This document shows positions 46,131-58,574 of a stretch of DNA of 64,000 nt, piece after piece. The first letter of the stretch is position 1. Each line of letters begins with the position of its first letter. A program made the position numbers and the translations under genes. Location: contig JAEOAD010000015.1 of NCBI GenBank assembly GCA_036365145.1, positions 40,955,001-41,019,000 of the forward strand. The letters run 5' to 3'. Below the pieces are notes generated by a model that ran no database searches, had not been told where the DNA came from, and worked only from the letters and a program-made list of their open reading frames with translations. Source of the DNA: Orientallactaga sibirica (Eukaryota; Chordata; Mammalia; Rodentia; Dipodidae).

Positions 46131-47885
46131 GAGTGGGGGGAGGAGGGAGGACAGGGGCGTGAAAGAAAGAGTCCATTTAACGGGCTGAACGCTAGCACAC
46201 GTCCTTTCACCGGAACCCTCACCCGCTTCTCCCATCGCGCTGCTCTTTCTCAGGTTACAGATAAGGAGGCTGAGGTGAAGTCACCCAGCAAATTGGGGGG
46301 GAGGGGATCCAATTAGACGGGGCTCTTGTCCCTGTCAGGTTTACACTATTCCTTTCAGACAGTTAGAACAGTGTGTGAAGTCCTGTAAGAAAAGTGATGG
46401 ATTCCTAAGCGTGGCTTCGGGCAGATGTGCAGGGCTTCCCACTGACCATGAAGTCATCATGTAGCACGGTCCAGCCTCCTGCGGCTCGAGCAGCCTGACC
46501 TGACGCCTCCAGTGACTCATCTGCTTAAGACCATGTGGCCACAGCTCAGCCCGGCCTGGCCTCCTGGCTTCAGCTGGTGTGCACAACGCTGTATTTTTTT
46601 TTTTTTTTTTTTATTTCCGAGTTAGGATTTCGCACTATCCCAGGCTGACCTAGAATTCACTATGTAGTCTCAGGGTGGCCTAGACCTCACTACGATCCTC
46701 CTACTCCTGCCTGCCAAGTGCTAGGATTAAAGACATAAACCACCACGCCCGGCTTGTTTTTCCTCTTTGACCTAACCAGAGTTCATTCCCAGAAACCTTT
46801 CCTGTTAAGGTTATTTGTCCTGAATATTCTCCTGAACCCTATTTGAGTAGTAATATTGACTAGCGCCATGGGGTGCACACTGGATTTCATAGAATGCTTT
46901 CAATTCACATACAAAAAAATAAGAAGTAAGTTGGGACTGGAGAGATGGCTCAGCAGTTAAGGTGCTTGCCTGCAAAGCCTAATGACCTGGGTTTGATTCC
47001 CCAGTACCCATATAAAGCCAGATGCAAAAAGTAGTGCATACATCTGGAGTTCTTTTGCAGCAGATACAGGCCCTGGCACGACCATATTCATTCTCTCTCT
47101 CTCTCTCTCTCTATTTGGTTTTCCCCTTTTTTTTTTTTTTCCGAGGCAGGGTCTCGCTCACCTGGAATTCACTGTGTTGTCTCAGAGTGGCCTCGAACTC
47201 ACAGCAATCCTACTACCTCTGCCTCCCAAGTACTAGGATTAAATGCATGCACCACCATGCCCAGCCTTCCCCCCTTTAAAAATAAATAAAACTGTTATTA
47301 AAAAGTTAGGCTGGGAGGGCTGGAGAGATGGCTTAGTGGTTAAGACGCCTGCCTGCTAAGCCTAAGAACCGGGTTCCAATCTCCAGGTCCCACGTTTAGC
47401 CAGATGCAAAGTGACACAAGGGCACAATGCCGCACTTGACCACAAGGGGGCGCACACATCTGGATTTCGTTCACAGCAGCTGAGAGACTGCTGGCGGACC
47501 CTCTCTCTGTCTAAAAATAAATAAATAAATTAATTAATTAATTAATTAATAATAATTTTAAGAAGTTAGACTCGGTGTGCCCTTAGTCCTAGCACTCGGA
47601 AGGCAGTTAGGATTTCCATGAGTTCAAGGCCACCCTGAGACTACATAGTGAATTCCAGGTCAGACTGGGCTAGAGTGAGACCCTACCTCAAAAAAAAAAG
47701 TATTGTTTCCATTTTACAGTTGAGGAAAGAGGCTGCAGCTGTAAGTGTAGAGGGAGGACTCCAAGTGAGGTCTTTCAGATACCAGAAACCACACATTTCA
47801 CCAGTGTGATGGACAGTCTATGCTCCTTCATTTCCTGTCCTAACTCCTCACCACCCATCTAGTTCTCTCAAGAAGATAGTGGAGC
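46131..47885. repeat. MAST2 upstream flank: unique DNA then SINEs
   Basis: Unique DNA (46,131-46,590) shows no recognisable gene. SINEs follow: B1 minus (46,590-46,750), tS1 plus (46,930-47,110), B1 minus (47,110-47,270), tS2 plus (47,310-47,520) and partial B1 plus (47,565-47,690). Confidence 0.75.
47440..47453 (+). promoter_or_regulatory. CTCF-like core in tS2 SINE, 1.3 kb upstream of the MAST2 CpG island
   Basis: CCACAAGGGGGCGC occurs in the same orientation as the copy at 43,808. The pair brackets the MAST2 promoter. Confidence 0.4.
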
Positions 47886-49310
47886 TGGATGTGGTGGCGC
47901 ACGTCTTTAATCCCAGCACTTGGGAGGCAGAAGTAGGAGGATTGCTGTGAGTTCTAGGCTACCCTGAGACTAAATAGTGAATTCCAGGTCAGCCTGAACT
48001 AGAGTGAGACCCTACCTCCAAAAACCAAAAAAAAAAAAAGAAGAAGAAGAAGAAGATACTGGAAAGTTGTCCTGGATTCTTCTCTCCCTCCCTCATAGCC
48101 AAGGCTATTGCTTCTGTAAATTTACTATGTCTCCAGTCTCCCTCCTCATTTCCATCCCACTGGCACCACCTCATATTTTACCTTCACCTGCTTAAGTGAC
48201 AAAGCCTTCTAGTATCCTTGCATCTAGTCCCATGCTCTTCAGACCCATCCTCCAAAAAGACCACACCAGAATCTTCATATAACATATTATTACCTTGCTT
48301 TTTTTTAATATTTCTTTTTTTAATATCTTATTTTTATTTATTTATTTGAGAGAGAGAGAGTGAGAGAGCATGGGTGCACCAGGGCTTCCAGCCACTGCAA
48401 ACGAACTCCAGATGCATGCGTCACCTTGTGCATTTGGCTTACATGGGTCCCGGGGATTTGAACCAAGGTCCTTTGGCTTTGTAGGCAAGTGCCTTAACCG
48501 TTAAGCCATCTTTCCAGCCCTATTACCTTGCTTTTAACAGTGAAATCAGTCCCACGATTGAGTGAAAAATTACTATATCAGGCAAGACCATCATCCTAAA
48601 TCTCATCTCTGCCTACCTCTGTTTCTCCTATCACTCCATACTTTGACAACTACTTTTCTTGTTAGACAAGCCCAACAGACTGACCTTTTGTTTGTTTGTT
48701 TGTTTGTTTGTTTGTTTGTTTGTTTGTTGTTATTGTTTTTGGTTGTTTTTTTTTTAATGCGGGAGAGTGAAGGGGTGGGTAGGATTGACTCACCAAGGCC
48801 TACAGCCACTGTAATCAGACTCCAGACACATGTGCCATCTTGTGTGCATGTGTGACTTTGCATCACCTTGTGCATCTGGCTTAGGTGGGTGCTGAAGACT
48901 CTAACATGGGTCCTTAGTATTCACAGGCAAGCGCCTTAACCTCTAAGCCATCTCTCCAGTCCAACAACTACTTTTATCTCAGCTTACAGGATAGACTTGG
49001 CCACATTCTTGTTTACAAACAACAGAAACACACTCTAAATCTGGAACGGCCTTGCAATTATGAAGTTGTAATTATTTTTGCTGTGGAGAGGCTGGAGTTA
49101 TAGCTCAGTGGTAGAGTACTTACTAGCTTACATAAGGCATAGTATGGAAAGAGACAAAAAACAAAAGATAGAGCTGGCCGGGCATGGTGGCACACGCCTT
49201 TAATCCCAGCACTTGGGAAGCAGAGGTAGGAGGACTGCAGTGAGTTCAAGGCCACCCTAAGATTACATAGTTAATTCCAGGTCAGCCTGGGCCAGAATGA
49301 GACCTTACCT

Positions 49311-49345
<35 letters not shown>

Positions 49346-49695
49346 GGAGAGAGAGAGTAAGCTGGAGAGATGGCTCAGTGATTAAAAGTGCTTGTTTGTG
49401 GGCTGGAGAGATGGCTTAGGGATTAAGGCGCCTACCTCCTAAACCTAAGAATGCCGGTTGGATTCTCCAGGTCCCAGGTTTAGTCAGACACAAAGTGATG
49501 CAAGGGTTCAATGCCGCACTTGCCCACAAGGAGGCGCACGTGTCTGGAGTTCATTCACAGCAGCTGAGAGGCTGCTGGTGCGCCCATTCTCTATCTGTCC
49601 CCTCTCTCTCTCTGACTCCCTCCAAAAAAAAAAAAAAAAAAAAAGTGCTTGCTTGTAAAGCCTGATGGCTCTGGTTCAATTTTCCAGTACCCATA
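47885..49695. repeat. SINEs and TTTG repeat
   Basis: Contents are B1 plus (47,885-48,040), unique DNA (48,060-48,300), tS1 minus (48,300-48,520), unique DNA, (TTTG)n (48,688-48,728), tRNA-SINE minus (48,735-48,965), a short ID-like piece (49,088-49,140), B1 plus (49,170-49,320), A run, then tS2 plus (49,399-49,640) inserted in a tS1 whose halves are at 49,360-49,398 and 49,645-49,690. Confidence 0.78.
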
Positions 49696-50044
49696 TGTTG
49701 CAGTCAGATTCACATTGCTGGCAGAAATCATCCAACCAAGAGCAGCTTATAGGGGAAAAAAGGTTTATTTTTGCTTACAGATTTGAAGTGAAGCTTCATG
49801 ATGGCAGGAGGAAGTTATGGCATGAACAGAGGGTGGATATCACCTCCTGGTCAACATCAGGTGGCCCACAGCAACAGGAGAGTGTGCCAAACATTGGCAA
49901 GGGGAAACTGACTATAATACCCATAAGCCCGCCCCCAACAATACACTGCCTCCAAGAGGCATTAATTCTCTAATCTCCATCAGCTGGGAACCTAGCATTC
50001 AAAACACCTAAGTTTATGGGGGACACCTGAATCAAACCACCACA
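49696..50044 (-). mobile_element. Solo LTR, MaLR-like, reverse
   Basis: On the minus strand it starts TGTGGTGGTTTGATTCAGGT and ends GAATCTGACTGCAACA. It carries AAAATAAACC as a polyadenylation-type signal. It is the same family as 20,200-20,548 and better preserved. Confidence 0.7.
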
Positions 50045-50984
50045 TTCCACCCCTGGCCCCCATAAACTAATAACCATCCATGATGTAAAATGCAATGCAT
50101 TCCGTCCAACTTTAAAAGTTCCCATAGCTTTTTTTAAATTTATTTTTATTAATTCTGGAGAGGTATCTTAGTAGTTATGGCTCTTGCCTGTGAAGCCTAA
50201 GGACCTAGGTTCAATTCCCCAGAATCCATGTAAACCAGATGCACATGGCGGCACATGCATTTGGAGTTTGTTTGCAGTGGCTAGAGGCCCTGGTGTGCCC
50301 CTTCTCTCTCTCTCTCAAATAAATAAGTAAAGCCTGTTACCGTTGGGAATGATAGTACACACTTTTAATCCCAGCTCTTGGGAGGCAGAGATAAGAGGAT
50401 GGCTATGAGACTCTTGAGACTACATAGTGAATTCCAAGTCAGCCTGAGCTAGAGTAAGAACCTACCTCAAAAAAAGGCTGGGGAAATGGCTTAGCGGTTA
50501 AGGCGTTTGCCTGCGAGGCCAAAGGACCTTGGTTCGATTCCCCAGGACCCACGTCTGGAGTTTGTTTGCAGTGACTGGAGGCCCTGCATGCCCATTCTCT
50601 CTTTCTCTCAATGTGCCTCTTCCTCTCTGTCTCTCTCAAATAAATAAAGAAAGAAAGAAAATATTAAAAAAAAAAAAAAAAAAAAAGCCGGGTGTGGTGG
50701 TGCACACCTTTAATCCCAGCACTCGGGAGGCAGAGGTAGGAGGATCGATATGAGTTTGAGGCCACCCTGAGACTATGTAGTGAATTCCAGGTCAGCCTGA
50801 GCTACAGTGAGCCCCTACCTTGAAAAACCAAAAAACAAATTAAAATTTTAAAAAAGGGCTGGAGAGATGGCTTAGCAGTTAAGGCGCATGCCTGCAAAGC
50901 CTAAGGACTGAGGTTCAATTTTCCAGGTCCCACATAAGCTGGATGCACATGTTGGCACATGCATCTAGAGGTCATTTGCAGTGG
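50045..50984 (+). repeat. LTR-adjacent DNA and SINEs
   Basis: The stretch at 50,045-50,140 may be MaLR internal sequence. It is followed by tS1 (50,145-50,330), B1 (50,340-50,470), tS1 (50,480-50,650), B1 (50,686-50,830) and the first part of a tS1 (50,855-50,984). Confidence 0.75.
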
Positions 50985-51086
50985 CTAGAGGCCCTTGGCG
51001 TGCACATTCTTCTCTCTTTCTCTCTCTCTAATAAATAAATAAATAATTTTTTTAAATCTTTTTTTAAAAATTTAAAAAAAGTGCTC

Positions 51087-51137
<51 letters not shown>

Positions 51138-52003
51138 GGCCCCTGCGCAAGGATGACACGCAAATTCGTGAAGCGTTCCATATTAAAAAAAAAAAAATTT
51201 TAAAAAGAGGGCTGGAGAGATGGCTTAGCAGTTAGGGCACTTGCCTGAGAAGCCTTAAAGACCCATGTTTGATCTCTCTCCAGATCCCTTATAAGCCAGA
51301 TGCACAAAGGTAAAGCAAGCATAAGGTCACACATGCCCAGTAGGTGGCACAAGCATCTGGAGTTAGCAGTGGTTGAGGCCCTGGTGCACCAATTCTCTAT
51401 CTTTAAAAAAAAAAAAAAAAGAAGAAGAAGAAGGAGAAGAAGGAAGAAGAAGATTTCAGGAGAATTGCTGAGTTTGAGGCCAGCCTGAGACCACATAGTG
51501 ATTTCCAGGTCAGCCTGGGCTAGAGTGAGACACTTCCTTGTAGAAGAAAAGGGGGGAGGGAATATAGTTGGCCTCGAACTCACAGAGCCTTCCAAGTTGC
51601 TGGGAATAAAGGTGTGCACCACCATGCCTGGCCTCCATTTTATTTATTTATTTTGTTTTGGCTTTTCTGAGTAGGGTCTCACTCTAGCCCAGGCTGACCT
51701 GGAATTCACTATGTAGTCTCAGGGTGTCCTTGAACTCATGGCAATTCTCTACCTCTGCCTCCCAAGTGCTGGGATTAAAGTGTGCACCACCACACCCAGC
51801 TGGTCTCCATTTATTTCCTTGTTTGTTTATTTTGGGTTTTCAAGGTAGGGTCTTGTTGCTCTAGCCCAAGCTGTCCTGGCATTGACTATGAAGTCTTAGG
51901 CTGGCCTCGTACTTACTGGTGATCCTCCTACCTCTGCCTCCCTAGTGCTGGGATTAAAGGCATGTTCCACCACATCTGGCTCCATTTATTATTTTTAAAC
52001 TAT

Positions 52004-52050
<47 letters not shown>

Positions 52051-52812
52051 TGAGAGAGAGAGAAAGAGAGAGGAGAGGATGGGCATACCAGGGCCTCTAG
52101 CCACTGCAAACAAACTCCAGATGCATGCACTCCTTTGTGCATCTGACTTATGTGGGTCCTAGAGATTCTAACCAGGGTCCTTTGGCTTTGCAGGCATATG
52201 CCTTAACTGCTAAGCCATATGTCCAGCCCCCTTTATTATTATACAATAGGAAGGGCCACACCTTTCCCACCCACACAACTTTTAAACTGATACTACTCTG
52301 AGATTCCAGACAACCCCCTGTATGTTTCCATGTGGACTTTTGAAGATAATATATTATTTGGATATGAGTGCATGCCTCTGAGGGGGAGGGGGGAAGTGTA
52401 TGGGCATGCCAGGAACGCTTTCTGCTCCAAATGAACACCCGATGCTTATGCCATTTCTCGTGAATGACTTGGGAATTGAACACAGGGCTGAAAGGCTTTA
52501 CAAGCAACTACTGAGTTATCTTCCCACCCCAACATCCCACCTAATTGGGACTCATTCTGTGTCTACAGATTATCAATATAAGATGAAATACCAGTCTTTT
52601 CTCCTGGGCCTAAAAAAAAAAAAAAAAAAACAAGTTGCAGGTCAGATTTGCCAACCATGGCCCAGTGCCTGAAATCTATATTCTGAAGCTTAATATTCAA
52701 AGAATTTCTTAGATCTGGCTACAAATTCCTACCTTCACCAATATTCTCATTACTTCCATTCATACATGGTTCTAAATAAGCTAGAATACTTACCATTCAC
52801 TCCCAACCACCC

Positions 52813-52854
<42 letters not shown>

Positions 52855-53413
52855 CAAAATAAAAATTTCTTGGGGCTGGAGGGATGGCTTAATGGTTAAA
52901 GCATTTGCCTGCAAAGCCAAAGGATCCTGTTCACCTTTCCAGGACCCACGTAAGCCAGATACACAAGGGGCATGCGTCTTGGAGTTCATTTACAGTGGCT
53001 AGAGGCCTGACACACCCACTCTCTCCTCTCTCTCTCTCTCTGGCTCTTTCTCTCTATCAAATAAATAAATAAAATATATTTTTAAACTTAAAAAAATAAT
53101 GAAGACTTCTATTTAGCAGCAGTGGCATGGGCTCTGTTTCTATGACTAGACCATAACAGATAGAATCTAAGTAGCACACATAAACCATAAGAATTGTCAC
53201 TCTAGCTGGGCATGGTGGCACATGTCTTTAATCCCAGCACTCAGGAGGCAGAGGTAGGAGGATCTCTGTGTGTTCAAGGCCACCCTGAGACTACAGAGTG
53301 AATTCCAGGTAAGCCTGAGCTAGAGTGAGACCCTACCTTGAAAAACAAACAAAACAAAACAAAAATAAGTATTGTTACTCTAGGGCTGGAGAGATTGCTC
53401 AACAGTTCAAGCA
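50985..53413. repeat. Tandem duplication unit 1 (2.43 kb)
   Basis: It starts inside a tS1 (ctagaggcccttggcgtgca) and ends inside another (gagattgctcaacagttcaa). The next base begins unit 2. Contents are the tS1 end, U6 copy (51,081-51,184), tS1 (51,210-51,400), partial B1 pieces (51,440-51,635), B1 minus (51,650-51,800 and 51,825-51,985), (TTTA)n, tS1 minus (52,045-52,230), about 580 bases of unique DNA (52,235-52,815), (CA)n (52,816-52,852), tS1 (52,873-53,060), unique DNA and B1 (53,200-53,345). Confidence 0.93.
51081..51184 (+). pseudogene. RNU6: U6 snRNA retrocopy, unit 1
   Basis: It begins GTGCTCGCTTCGGCAGCACA and continues to GTGAAGCGTTCCATATT. It appears identical to the conserved mammalian U6 sequence over about 104 nt as I know it. 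Instead of the terminal T-run it ends in an A-run of about 13 bases, and the A/T-rich word ttttaaaaa flanks it, so it was retroposed by L1. The upstream DNA is a SINE tail with no recognisable PSE/TATA pair, so expression is unlikely. It is named as a U6 copy, not a functional gene. Confidence 0.93.
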
Positions 53414-53518
53414 CTAGAGGCCCTTGGCGTGCACATTCTTCTCTCTTTCTCTCTCTCTAATAAATAAATAAATAATTTTTTTAAATCTTTTTTAAAAATT
53501 TTAAAAAGTGCTCGCTTC

Positions 53519-53563
<45 letters not shown>

Positions 53564-54431
53564 GGCCCCTGCGCAAGGATGACACGCAAATTCGTGAAGC
53601 GTTCCATATTAAAAAAAAAAAAATTTTAAAAAGAGGGCTGGAGAGATGGCTTAGCAGTTAGGGCACTTGCCTGAGAAGCCTTAAAGACCCATGTTTGATC
53701 TCTCTCCAGATCCCTTATAAGCCAGATGCACAAAGGTAAAGCAAGCATAAGGTCACACATGCCCAGTAGGTGGCACAAGCATCTGGAGTTAGCAGTGGTT
53801 GAGGCCCTGGTGCACCAATTCTCTATCTTTAAAAAAAAAAAAAAAAAGAAGAAGAAGAAGGAGAAGAAGGAAGAAGAAGATTTCAGGAGAATTGCTGAGT
53901 TTGAGGCCAGCCTGAGACCACATAGTGATTTCCAGGTCAGCCTGGGCTAGAGTGAGACACTTCCTTGTAGAAGAAAAGGGGGGAGGGAATATAGTTGGCC
54001 TCGAACTCACAGAGCCTTCCAAGTTGCTGGGAATAAAGGTGTGCACCACCATGCCTGGCCTCCATTTTATTTATTTATTTTGTTTTGGCTTTTCTGAGTA
54101 GGGTCTCACTCTAGCCCAGGCTGACCTGGAATTCACTATGTAGTCTCAGGGTGTCCTTGAACTCATGGCAATTCTCTACCTCTGCCTCCCAAGTGCTGGG
54201 ATTAAAGTGTGCACCACCACACCCAGCTGGTCTCCATTTATTTCCTTGTTTGTTTATTTTGGGTTTTCAAGGTAGGGTCTTGTTGCTCTAGCCCAAGCTG
54301 TCCTGGCATTGACTATGAAGTCTTAGGCTGGCCTCGTACTTACTGGTGATCCTCCTACCTCTGCCTCCCTAGTGCTGGGATTAAAGGCATGTTCCACCAC
54401 ATCTGGCTCCATTTATTATTTTTTAAACTAT

Positions 54432-54478
<47 letters not shown>

Positions 54479-55243
54479 TGAGAGAGAGAGAGAAAGAGAG
54501 AGGGAGAGGATGGGCATACCAGGGCCTCTAGCCACTGCAAACAAACTCCAGATGCATGCACTCCTTTGTGCATCTGACTTATGTGGGTCCTAGAGATTCT
54601 AACCAGGGTCCTTTGGCTTTGCAGGCATATGCCTTAACTGCTAAGCCATATGTCCAGCCCCCTTTATTATTATACAATAGGAAGGGCCACACCTTTCCCA
54701 CCCACACAACTTTTAAACTGATACTACTCTGAGATTCCAGACAACCCCCTGTATGTTTCCATGTGGACTTTTGAAGATAATATATTATTTGGATATGAGT
54801 GCATGCCTCTGAGGGGGAGGGGGGAAGTGTATGGGCATGCCAGGAACGCTTTCTGCTCCAAATGAACACCCGATGCTTATGCCATTTCTCGTGAATGACT
54901 TGGGAATTGAACACAGGGCTGAAAGGCTTTACAAGCAACTACTGAGTTATCTTCCCACCCCAACATCCCACCTAATTGGGACTCATTCTGTGTCTACAGA
55001 TTATCAATATAAGATGAAATACCAGTCTTTTCTCCTGGGCCTAAAAAAAAAAAAAAAAAACAAGTTGCAGGTCAGATTTGCCAACCATGGCCCAGTGCCT
55101 GAAATCTATATTCTGAAGCTTAATATTCAAAGAATTTCTTAGATCTGGCTACAAATTCCTACCTTCACCAATATTCCTCATTACTTCCATTCATACATGG
55201 TTCTAAATAAGCTAGAATACTTACCATTCACTCCCAACCACCC

Positions 55244-55281
<38 letters not shown>

Positions 55282-55850
55282 CAAAATAAAAATTTCTTGG
55301 GGCTGGAGGGATGGCTTAATGGTTAAAGCATTTGCCTGCAAAGCCAAAGGATCCTGTTCACCTTTCCAGGACCCACGTAAGCCAGATACACAAGGGGGCG
55401 CATGCGTCTTGGAGTTCATTTACAGTGGCTAGAGGCCCTGACACACCCACTCTCTCCCTCTCTCTCTCTCTCTGGCTCTTTCTCTCTATCAAATAAATAA
55501 ATAAAATATATTTTTTTAAACTTAAAAAAAAATAATGAAGACTTCTATTTAGCAGCAGTGGCATGGGCTCTGTTTCTATGACTAGACCATAACAGATAGA
55601 ATCTAAGTAGCACACATAAACCATAAGAATTGTCACTCTAGCTGGGCATGGTGGCACATGTCTTTAATCCCAGCACTCAGGAGGCAGAGGTAGGAGGATC
55701 TCTGTGTGTTCAAGGCCACCCTGAGACTACAGAGTGAATTCCAGGTAAGCCTGAGCTAGAGTGAGACCCTACCTTGAAAAACAAACAAAACAAAACAAAA
55801 ATAAGTATTGTTACTCTAGGGCTGGAGAGATTGCTCAACAGTTCAAGCAC
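53414..55850. repeat. Tandem duplication unit 2 (2.44 kb)
   Basis: It directly follows unit 1, head to tail, with one base of overlap at the junction (caagcac|tagagg). Contents and order are the same, including a second U6 copy and the CA repeat (55,243-55,279, shorter than in unit 1). Differences are mostly indels in simple repeats and a few bases missing from unit 1 (for example aagggggcgc here against aaggggc there). Confidence 0.93.
53508..53610 (+). pseudogene. RNU6: U6 snRNA retrocopy, unit 2
   Basis: It has the same flanks and A-tail as the unit 1 copy. It lacks one G in the 5' stem-loop (CTTCGCAGC instead of CTTCGGCAGC), so it is 103 nt. It arose by the segmental duplication, not by a second retroposition. 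Confidence 0.93.
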
Positions 55851-56520
55851 CAGGAAAGCCTAACAACCTGGGTTTGATTCCCCAGTACTCTTTTTTTTTT
55901 TTTTTTCCCCAGGTAGGGTTTCACTGTAGCCCAGGATGACCTGGAATTCACTCTGTAGTCTCAGGGTGGCCTCAAACTCGTGGCAATCCTCCTACCTCTG
56001 CCTCCCAAGTGCTGGGATTAAAGGCGTGCGCCACCACGCCTGGCTCCCCAGTTCTAACGTGAAGCCAGATACACAAAGTGGTGCATGCATCTGGAGTTCA
56101 TTTGCAGTGGCAAGAGGCCTAGTGCACTCATTCTCTCTCTTTCTAATGACCTACCTCTTTTTCTCTCTCAAATAAATAAATAGCCAGGCATGGTGGCGCA
56201 CGCCTTTAATACCATCACTTGGGAGGCAGAGGTAGGAGGATCGCTGTGAGTTCAAGGCCACCCTGAAACTATGTAGTGAATATGGGGTGAGCCTGGGCTA
56301 GAGCAAGACCCTACCTGGAAAAACGAAAATATAAAAAATAAAATAAAATAATGAGCCAGGTGTGATGCCACACGCCATTAATCCCAGCACTCGAGAAGCA
56401 GAGGTAGGAGGATCACATGAGTTCGAGGCCACCCTGAGATTACATAGTGAATTCCATGTCAGCCTGAGCAAGAGTGAGCCCCTACCTCAAAAAAAATTAA
56501 AATTAAATTAAATATATATA
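55820..56520. repeat. tS1 split by B1, then two B1
   Basis: A tS1 (55,820-55,886 and 56,045-56,170) is split by a B1 minus (55,890-56,045). The word ccccagt(a/t)ct flanks the insertion. B1 plus copies follow at 56,184-56,330 and 56,353-56,490. Confidence 0.8.
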
Positions 56521-57950
56521 TGTTTTTTTATATTTTTTATTTATTTATTTGAGAGATAGAAAGAGGCAGAGAGAGAATAGGCATGGCAGGGCCTCCAGCT
56601 ACTGCAAACTACAGGTGCATGCGCCTCCTTGTGCATCTATCTTACGTCGGTCCTGTAGAGTCCAACCAGGATCCTTTAGCTTTGCAGGCAAATGCCTTAA
56701 CCGCTAAGCCATCTCTCCAGCCCTATATTTTGTTTTTTTCAAGGAGGAGGGGGGAGATTGAGGAGGAGGAAAGGGGGAAGAGAAGAAGAAGAGCTGGGCC
56801 TGGTGGCACATGCCTTTAATCCCAGCACCAAGACTACATAGTGAATTCACTGTCAGCCTGGACTAGAGTGAGACCCTACCTCAAAACCACCCCCAAAAAA
56901 TAAATAAAATTATACACACACACACACACACTCGGGATGCAGAGGTAGGAGGATCACTGAAAGTTCAAAGCCACGTTGAGACTACATAATGAATTCCAGG
57001 ACACCCTGGGCTATAGTGCAACCCTACCTCAAAAACCTAAAAAAGGGCTGGAGAGATGGCTTGGTGGTTAAGGCACCTGCCTGGGAAGCCTAAGAACGCC
57101 CATTCCGAATCTCCATGTCCTACATTTAGCCAGACACAAAAGTGATGCAAGCACGCATAGCGCACATGCGCACAATGGGGCGCATACATCTGGAGTTCAT
57201 TCACAGTGGCTGAGAGACCGCTGGCACACCTGTTCTCTATCTGTCTCTCTCTCTCAAAAAAAAAAAAAAAAAAAGGAGAAGAAAGATGCCTTGAAGATGT
57301 CTGCTGCCTGGCCAGAGGAAGCTCCTCTCAGCTTCAGGTTAGTTTTAGGTGCCAGCTTGACTGGATTAAGGAATATTTGGAAAACTAGTAAAACTTTACA
57401 TCTTTTTTGTTGTTGTTGATTTTTGTTGTTGTTGTTGTTGTTGTTGTTAAGGTAGGGTCTTGTTCTAACCCAGGCTGACTTGGAATTCACTATGTAGTCT
57501 CAGGGTGACCTTGAGCTCGCAGCAGTCCTCCTACCTCTACCTCCCAAGTACTGGGATTAAAGGTGTGTGTCACCACGCCAAGCTTTACTTCTGAGTGTCT
57601 ATGAAGATGTTTCCACGGGAGATCGGTATGTTAGCTGGTGGGTGGGAAGGGAAAGTTTCTTCCTCCTGTGTGTGGGTACCATCCAATCCACTTACTGGAA
57701 GGCCTGGATAGAACAGCGACAGGACTGGGGAAATGGCTCAGTGGGGAAATGTACTCTCTGTGCAAGTATGAGGCTCTAAGTATGGATCCACAAGAACCCA
57801 TATAAAATGCCAGGCATTATGGAACACGTGTAATCCCTGTGCTGGGAAAGTAGAAACAGAATCCTTGAGGCTCACTGGCTACCTAGTCTAACCAAATCTA
57901 GGTTGATCTCATTCTAGGTTCACTGAGAGTCCCTGTCCCTCAAAGTGGAA
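56521..57950. repeat. SINE cluster with short unique DNA
   Basis: Contents are tS1 minus (56,530-56,725), A/G-rich DNA, partial B1 (56,800-56,890), short CA run, partial B1 (56,931-57,030), tS2 plus (57,045-57,260), unique DNA (57,275-57,400), TTG repeat, B1 minus (57,430-57,585), unique DNA and a B4-like composite (57,720-57,910). Confidence 0.75.
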
Positions 57951-58240
57951 AGCCGGGCATGGTGGTGCACGCCTTTAATCCAGGCCCTTGGGAGGCAGAG
58001 GTAGGAGGATTGCTATGAGTTCAAGACCACATTGAGACTAAATAGTGAATTCCAGTTCAGCCTGGACTAGAGTGAGACTCTACCTTGAAAAAAATAAAAA
58101 AGAAGAAAAGTGGAAAGCAATCAAAGAAGACACTTCTAGCCTCCACATGAATGTGACATGTATACCCACACATACCAGAAACACATAAACATGCAAAAAG
58201 AAAAAAAAACAAAAACACAAGCCAGGTGTGGTGGCATACA

Positions 58241-58277
<37 letters not shown>

Positions 58278-58570
58278 GGTTTTTTCGAGGTAGGGTTTCA
58301 CTCTAGTCCAGGCTGACCTGGAATTAACTATGTAGTCTCAGGGTGGCCTCGAACTCTTGGCGATCCTACTACTTCTGCCTCCCGAGTGCTGGGATTAAAG
58401 GTGTGCGCCACCACGCCCGGCTGGCATACACCTTTAATCTCAGCACTTGGGAGGCAGAGATAGGAGGATCTCTGAGAGTTTGAGGCCACCCTGAGACTAC
58501 ATAGTTAATTCCAGGTCAGCCTGGGCCAGAGTGAGACCCTACCTCGAAAAACAAATCAAAACAACAAAAA
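57950..58570. repeat. B1, and a B1 inserted in a B1
   Basis: B1 plus lies at 57,950-58,090. A second B1 plus (58,218-58,240 and 58,425-58,555) is split by a B1 minus (58,245-58,424). The word ggcatacacctt flanks the insertion as its target duplication. Confidence 0.82.
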
Positions 58571-58574
58571 AAGT

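Noticed and set aside
45367..46188. Open frame of 273 codons on the plus strand in the CpG island, and several overlapping frames on both strands
   Set aside because: High GC removes stop codons; composition is Pro/Arg/Ala with no domain. The MAST2 exon 1 frame is the only one with recognisable protein similarity and a matching splice donor.
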